Positions 60,839 through 64,000 of a stretch of 64,000 nt of DNA are shown piece by piece. Below the pieces are notes generated by a model. It saw nothing but the letters and a program-made list of their open reading frames with translations. It had not been told where the DNA came from and searched no databases. Each line of letters begins with the position of its first letter. The stretch's first letter is position 1. Origin of the DNA: CAIXSC01 sp046349915 (GTDB lineage: Bacteria; Planctomycetota; Planctomycetia; Pirellulales; Pirellulaceae); contig JAXMBL010000012.1 in the NCBI GenBank assembly GCA_046349915.1, positions 1 to 64,000 on the forward strand, given 5' to 3'. A program made the position numbers and the translations under genes.

Positions 60839-63463
60839 CTATGAAGGCAGCCGGCTTTCCGAAGTTGCGTCAAATCGCTGACGGAGCTCGCTGGTTAGGG
60901 CGTCGAGTGCTGGAATAAGTTCATCGCGAGCCGAGCGAGCCGCATCCAGATCGCCGCGCCGTGCCAACTCTTCCAGCTTAGCGGCACGTTCGACAGCAGA
61001 TGTTCGACCAAACAATCGGAGGCTTCCCTTGAGCGTATGCGCCAGCCGTTCGACCACCGACGACTCGTTGCTTGCGAAGGCCTCTTCCAACTGTTGCAAC
61101 AGCGAGGGCGATTCCTGCAATAGGCTTAGAATCACCTCGCGCAATAGCTCTGGATCGCCATCGGCGTGCGAAAGCGCGAGATCCCAATCGACGCCGTGCG
61201 CGGAAGCCTCTCCATCGCCCGAGACATGACGGGCTACCACGGATGTTCGAGCGGGCAGGAAGGGAGCGATCGCGTCATACAGCGCTTGCCGACGCACTGG
61301 TTTCGACACATACCCATCCATTCCCGACTTGATGCAAAGTTCGCGGTCGCCTCGCATCGCGCGAGCGGTCATGGCGATCACGGGCACATGTCCTCCTCGC
61401 TGGCGTTCCAAATCTCGAATCCAGGCCGTTGCCTCGAACCCGTCGAGTTCCGGCATTTGCAGGTCCATCAGGATCAAGTCGAACGGCTCGCGCTGAAACG
61501 CTTCAACCGCTTCTCGCCCATTGGCGACCACCGCGACCGAGTGACCCCACTTTTCCAAAAGTCCTACCGCTAGACGTTGATTCGCCAGACCGTCTTCCGC
61601 CAGTAGGATTCGCAGTGGTCCTAGGGCGAGCGACGACGCGTTGCCCGCAGCGGATATCTCGGATGCTGGAGTTTCCGAGTCGCTCGAACTAACTTCCCCA
61701 GTCGTTGGTTTTTCGCCCAGTGATCCCACTAGCGCGGCCAATAACTCCGATCGACTGACAGGCTTCAGCAGATGAGCGACAATCCCTGCCCGCTGATACT
61801 GCTCGACGTCATGACTTCGGTCGCCCGAGGTAAGCATAATGACCGGCAGCGAGGCAAGCCCTGGTACGCTTCGTAGATTCTCGACCAATCCCAATCCGTC
61901 CATCTCGGGCATGTGCATGTCGGTGATCAAGGCATCCAAGGGGAGTCCCGCGGCTAGTCGCGTGCGAATAACGTGCAGCGCTTCCGGTGCACTGGCGACC
62001 ACCATCGGCTGAACTCCCCAATGTCGGAGCAATTCATCCAGGATGCGACGGTTCGTGGCATGATCATCCACCACGACAATCGTGCGTCCCCGCAGTCGAC
62101 CAGGGTCTGGCGATGGTTCAGGAATCAGGGGGCCAACCTCGAGCGGCAAGGTGAAGTGGAAGCGAGTCCCCTTGCCGAGTTCACTTTCGACCCAGATGCG
62201 CCCTCCCGCCTGCTCCACAATCCGCCGAGCGATCGTGAGTCCGAGACCAGTTCCACCAAAGCGACGAGTGGTTGAAACGTCCGCCTGCGTGAAGGCTTCG
62301 AAGATCAGTTCTTGTTTGTCTGGGGCGATACCCACTCCCGTGTCGGCCACGGTGAGTCGCAGCACGACCCCGCGATCCACCGCCGCCTCGACCGTGGCCT
62401 CGACCAAGACCTCGCCACGCTCCGTGAACTTGATCGCGTTACCGACAAGATTCACAAGCACCTGTCGAATTCGAGCGGGGTCGCCAATCAACGACTCAGG
62501 GACGCTGGGAGCGATCGCACATGCCAACTCGAGGCCCTTCGCATGAGCTCGAAGCGAAAATGGCTTGAGAGCTTCGTCGAGTGTTTGAGGAAGGTTGAAT
62601 ACCACCCGCTCAAATTCCACTCGTCCCGATTCAATTTTCGAAAAGTCGAGTATCTCGTTGATGATCGTCAGTAACGACTCGCCCGAATGCAGCACAATGT
62701 TCAGGTACTCGCGTTGAGTGGGATTCAGCGGCGTATCGAGCACTAATTCAGTCATGCCGATGATGGCGTTCATCGGCGTGCGAATCTCGTGACTCATGTT
62801 CGCCAAGAACGCCCCTTTTGCTCGATTGGCTGACTCGGCCGACTCCCGCGCCTTCCGTGATTGCTCTTCGGCTTCCTTCAGTTGGGTGATGTCGTGCGCT
62901 ACTGCGTAAAGCAAGGTTTCGCCAGGTGGAACCGCGGGACAAGTCCAACTTAACCAACAGTAAGAACCATCTCGTCGGCGATATCGATTCACGAAGTGGA
63001 CTGTGTCGGCGCCCGACGCCAGCCTACGTACCTCGCCGAGAGTTCGCTCGCGATCCTCGGGATGGACCATTTCAATGAAGGGGTGAGCCATCAGTTCTTC
63101 GATCGAGAACCCCAGAGTTGTTTCCCAGGCGGGATTCAGACGCTTGAAATAACCATCCGTGCCCGCGATACAGAGCAAGTCGAGCGACAAGTTAAAAAAA
63201 CGTTCGCGTTGATTCTGCAGGGCATGGCAGGCGTCAAGCTCGCGACGCAGCGTTTCGATCTGAGCGAATACGGCGGGGCCGATGCCCAGAGGCCCCAACG
63301 AGAAAGCGCCAGAATCGCTCGGGGGAAGAATCGGCTGCGATTGCTTTTTCTGCCCCAACCGCCAACCCAGCCACGCCGCGCCCACGACGGCAAGCATGGC
63401 CGCCACGACAATCGCGGTCGTGACGACAAAGAACGTCGATTGTGAAGAAGCGGCGGCCAACAT
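60839..63463 (-). CDS. Hybrid sensor histidine kinase with two receiver domains and Hpt
   Basis: 874 residues. One N-terminal transmembrane segment (about 12-36; VVTTAIVVAAMLAVVGAAWLG). A PAS domain at about 85-200 (LDLLCIAGTDGYFKRLNPAW, HPEDRERTLGEV, AVAHDITQLKEAEE). HisKA with the phosphorylated His in FLANMSHEIRTPMNAIIGM, HATPase with NAIKFTERGEV, VADTGVGIAPD and GGTGLGLTIARRIVE. Receiver 1 (TIVVVDDHATNRR, DALITDMHMPEMDG, LLKPVS) and receiver 2 (RILLAEDGLANQ, DLILMDLQMPELDG, SKPVRR), both with intact Asp and Lys. A C-terminal Hpt at about 770-874 (His in RLAHTLKGSLRLFG). It is a self-contained phosphorelay. The signal is unknown; no output regulator is adjacent. Confidence 0.95.
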   Translation of the reverse strand: MLAAASSQSTFFVVTTAIVVAAMLAVVGAAWLGWRLGQKKQSQPILPPSDSGAFSLGPLGIGPAVFAQIETLRRELDACHALQNQRERFFNLSLDLLCIAGTDGYFKRLNPAWETTLGFSIEELMAHPFIEMVHPEDRERTLGEVRRLASGADTVHFVNRYRRRDGSYCWLSWTCPAVPPGETLLYAVAHDITQLKEAEEQSRKARESAESANRAKGAFLANMSHEIRTPMNAIIGMTELVLDTPLNPTQREYLNIVLHSGESLLTIINEILDFSKIESGRVEFERVVFNLPQTLDEALKPFSLRAHAKGLELACAIAPSVPESLIGDPARIRQVLVNLVGNAIKFTERGEVLVEATVEAAVDRGVVLRLTVADTGVGIAPDKQELIFEAFTQADVSTTRRFGGTGLGLTIARRIVEQAGGRIWVESELGKGTRFHFTLPLEVGPLIPEPSPDPGRLRGRTIVVVDDHATNRRILDELLRHWGVQPMVVASAPEALHVIRTRLAAGLPLDALITDMHMPEMDGLGLVENLRSVPGLASLPVIMLTSGDRSHDVEQYQRAGIVAHLLKPVSRSELLAALVGSLGEKPTTGEVSSSDSETPASEISAAGNASSLALGPLRILLAEDGLANQRLAVGLLEKWGHSVAVVANGREAVEAFQREPFDLILMDLQMPELDGFEATAWIRDLERQRGGHVPVIAMTARAMRGDRELCIKSGMDGYVSKPVRRQALYDAIAPFLPARTSVVARHVSGDGEASAHGVDWDLALSHADGDPELLREVILSLLQESPSLLQQLEEAFASNESSVVERLAHTLKGSLRLFGRTSAVERAAKLEELARRGDLDAARSARDELIPALDALTSELRQRFDATSESRLPS

Positions 63464-63507
63464 CGATGATCTCGAAGTGTCGAAGCGCTGGCCGCGCCCG
63501 CCGCGAC

Positions 63508-64000
63508 TCAGCCAATCAAACCCGGAATCGGGCTGTGTGCGGTAATTGCTCGAGACACGTCGCTCGGCAACCCCGTCATTAACCTTACCTCACCCACTCG
63601 CAGAAGGCTATGCATGATGGTCGACATCAGGTTGTCGATTCGCATCGGCTCGCTGAGCGGTTCACCAGCGTCGCGAGTCGAATGGCCGATCACTTGCCCC
63701 ATTCGCAAGCCGCCGCCCGCCAACAGGAGCGGCGACAAACCACCCCAGTGATCGCGTCCACCATTCTTGTTGATCCGCGGAGTGCGACCCATCTCGCCCG
63801 ATACTACCAGCAAGATCTTGTCGCTCAACCCGCGAGCGTGCAGGTCCTCGAGGAACGCGGATACCGCATAATCAAGCGGCCCGCCCATGTACTGCATCCC
63901 CTCTTCCATCGTGGCGTTATTCACATCGGCGTGCATGTCCCACACGAAGTTCGTGGTGACGGTCACAAACCCACAGCCCGCCTCGCAGAGCCGCCGCGAG
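63508..64000 (-). CDS. DUF1501 domain protein, C-terminal part (cut by window edge)
   Basis: The frame is open through 64000, so the gene begins outside the window; about 164 residues are visible. Recognisable DUF1501 features: FVTVTTNFVWDMHADVN, a DLHARGLSDKILLVVSGEMG segment, RTPRINKNGGRDHWGGLSP, and a C-terminal AITAHSPIPGLIG. The GTG at 63966 that opens the visible frame is internal, not the start. The gene lies 44 bp upstream of the hybrid kinase start on the same strand. Confidence 0.88.
   Translation of the reverse strand, partial: SRRLCEAGCGFVTVTTNFVWDMHADVNNATMEEGMQYMGGPLDYAVSAFLEDLHARGLSDKILLVVSGEMGRTPRINKNGGRDHWGGLSPLLLAGGGLRMGQVIGHSTRDAGEPLSEPMRIDNLMSTIMHSLLRVGEVRLMTGLPSDVSRAITAHSPIPGLIG

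Overview
The window looks like a high-GC planctomycete chromosome (probably Pirellulales-like). The evidence is family content: DUF1501 and DUF1549/DUF1553 proteins, a formylglycine sulfatase, a DUF1080 protein, an ECF sigma factor beside a kinase with WD40/TolB repeats, and a huge extracellular protein with the LEDRRMLA-type N-terminus. No ribosomal or tRNA gene was seen, so the phylum is an inference.

Region 1 (1-12012) is a chromosomal integron. A tyrosine recombinase with the IntI-specific insertion (10663-12012, +) is divergent from an array of 15 complete cassettes read on the minus strand. The array continues off the left edge. The 15 attC sites are recognisable by near-identical folded arms. 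In the cassettes compared, the leading GTTRRRY of a cassette matches the complement of its own attC R'' box, as expected for circular cassettes. Six cassettes carry genes (seven ORFs in all, mostly unknown). Nine have no convincing ORF and belong to three related, mosaic sequence families (called alpha, beta and gamma here), one of which carries REP-like palindromes. Between attI and intI there are helically phased CCGTCTAA repeats on both sides.

Region 2 (12244-17673) is a four-gene + strand operon: 2-oxoacid (pyruvate):ferredoxin oxidoreductase gamma/delta fusion, alpha and beta, then a fused ADP-forming acyl-CoA synthetase. Together they would convert pyruvate to acetate with ATP formation. 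Intergenic repeats surround a small secreted protein (18342-18815). A minus-strand cluster follows: dgt, a PIN-TRAM membrane protein, an HD protein and pterin carbinolamine dehydratase. Then come uvrA, a family 2 glycosyltransferase, fructose-1,6-bisphosphatase and an M48 lipoprotein peptidase.

Region 3 (30567-35821) is the most unusual part. It is a minus-strand operon of two paralogous, extremely Ala-rich proteins that begin MLCxCA (1163 and 421 aa), followed by a DUF4280/PAAR-like protein. The larger one carries a Ser/Pro-rich tail with repeated NPLY motifs. No injection-system structural genes are in the window, so this looks like an orphan tip-plus-cargo module.

Region 4 (35886-64000) holds typical planctomycete genes: a translationally coupled pair (surface repeat protein plus DUF1549/1553 cytochrome-like protein) divergent from a DUF1501 protein; a DUF1080-esterase fusion; a 1411-aa surface protein with RTX-type repeats, preceded by an HTH-NTF2 regulator; a divergent ECF sigma/kinase pair; a secreted lipase-like hydrolase; a sulfatase; an M81 peptidase; a hybrid histidine kinase; and a truncated DUF1501 gene at the right edge. 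Two tandem arrays (29.5-30.5 kb, period about 207 bp; 57.5-59.2 kb, period 213 bp) are built from related units with inverted GACCACGAAT ends.
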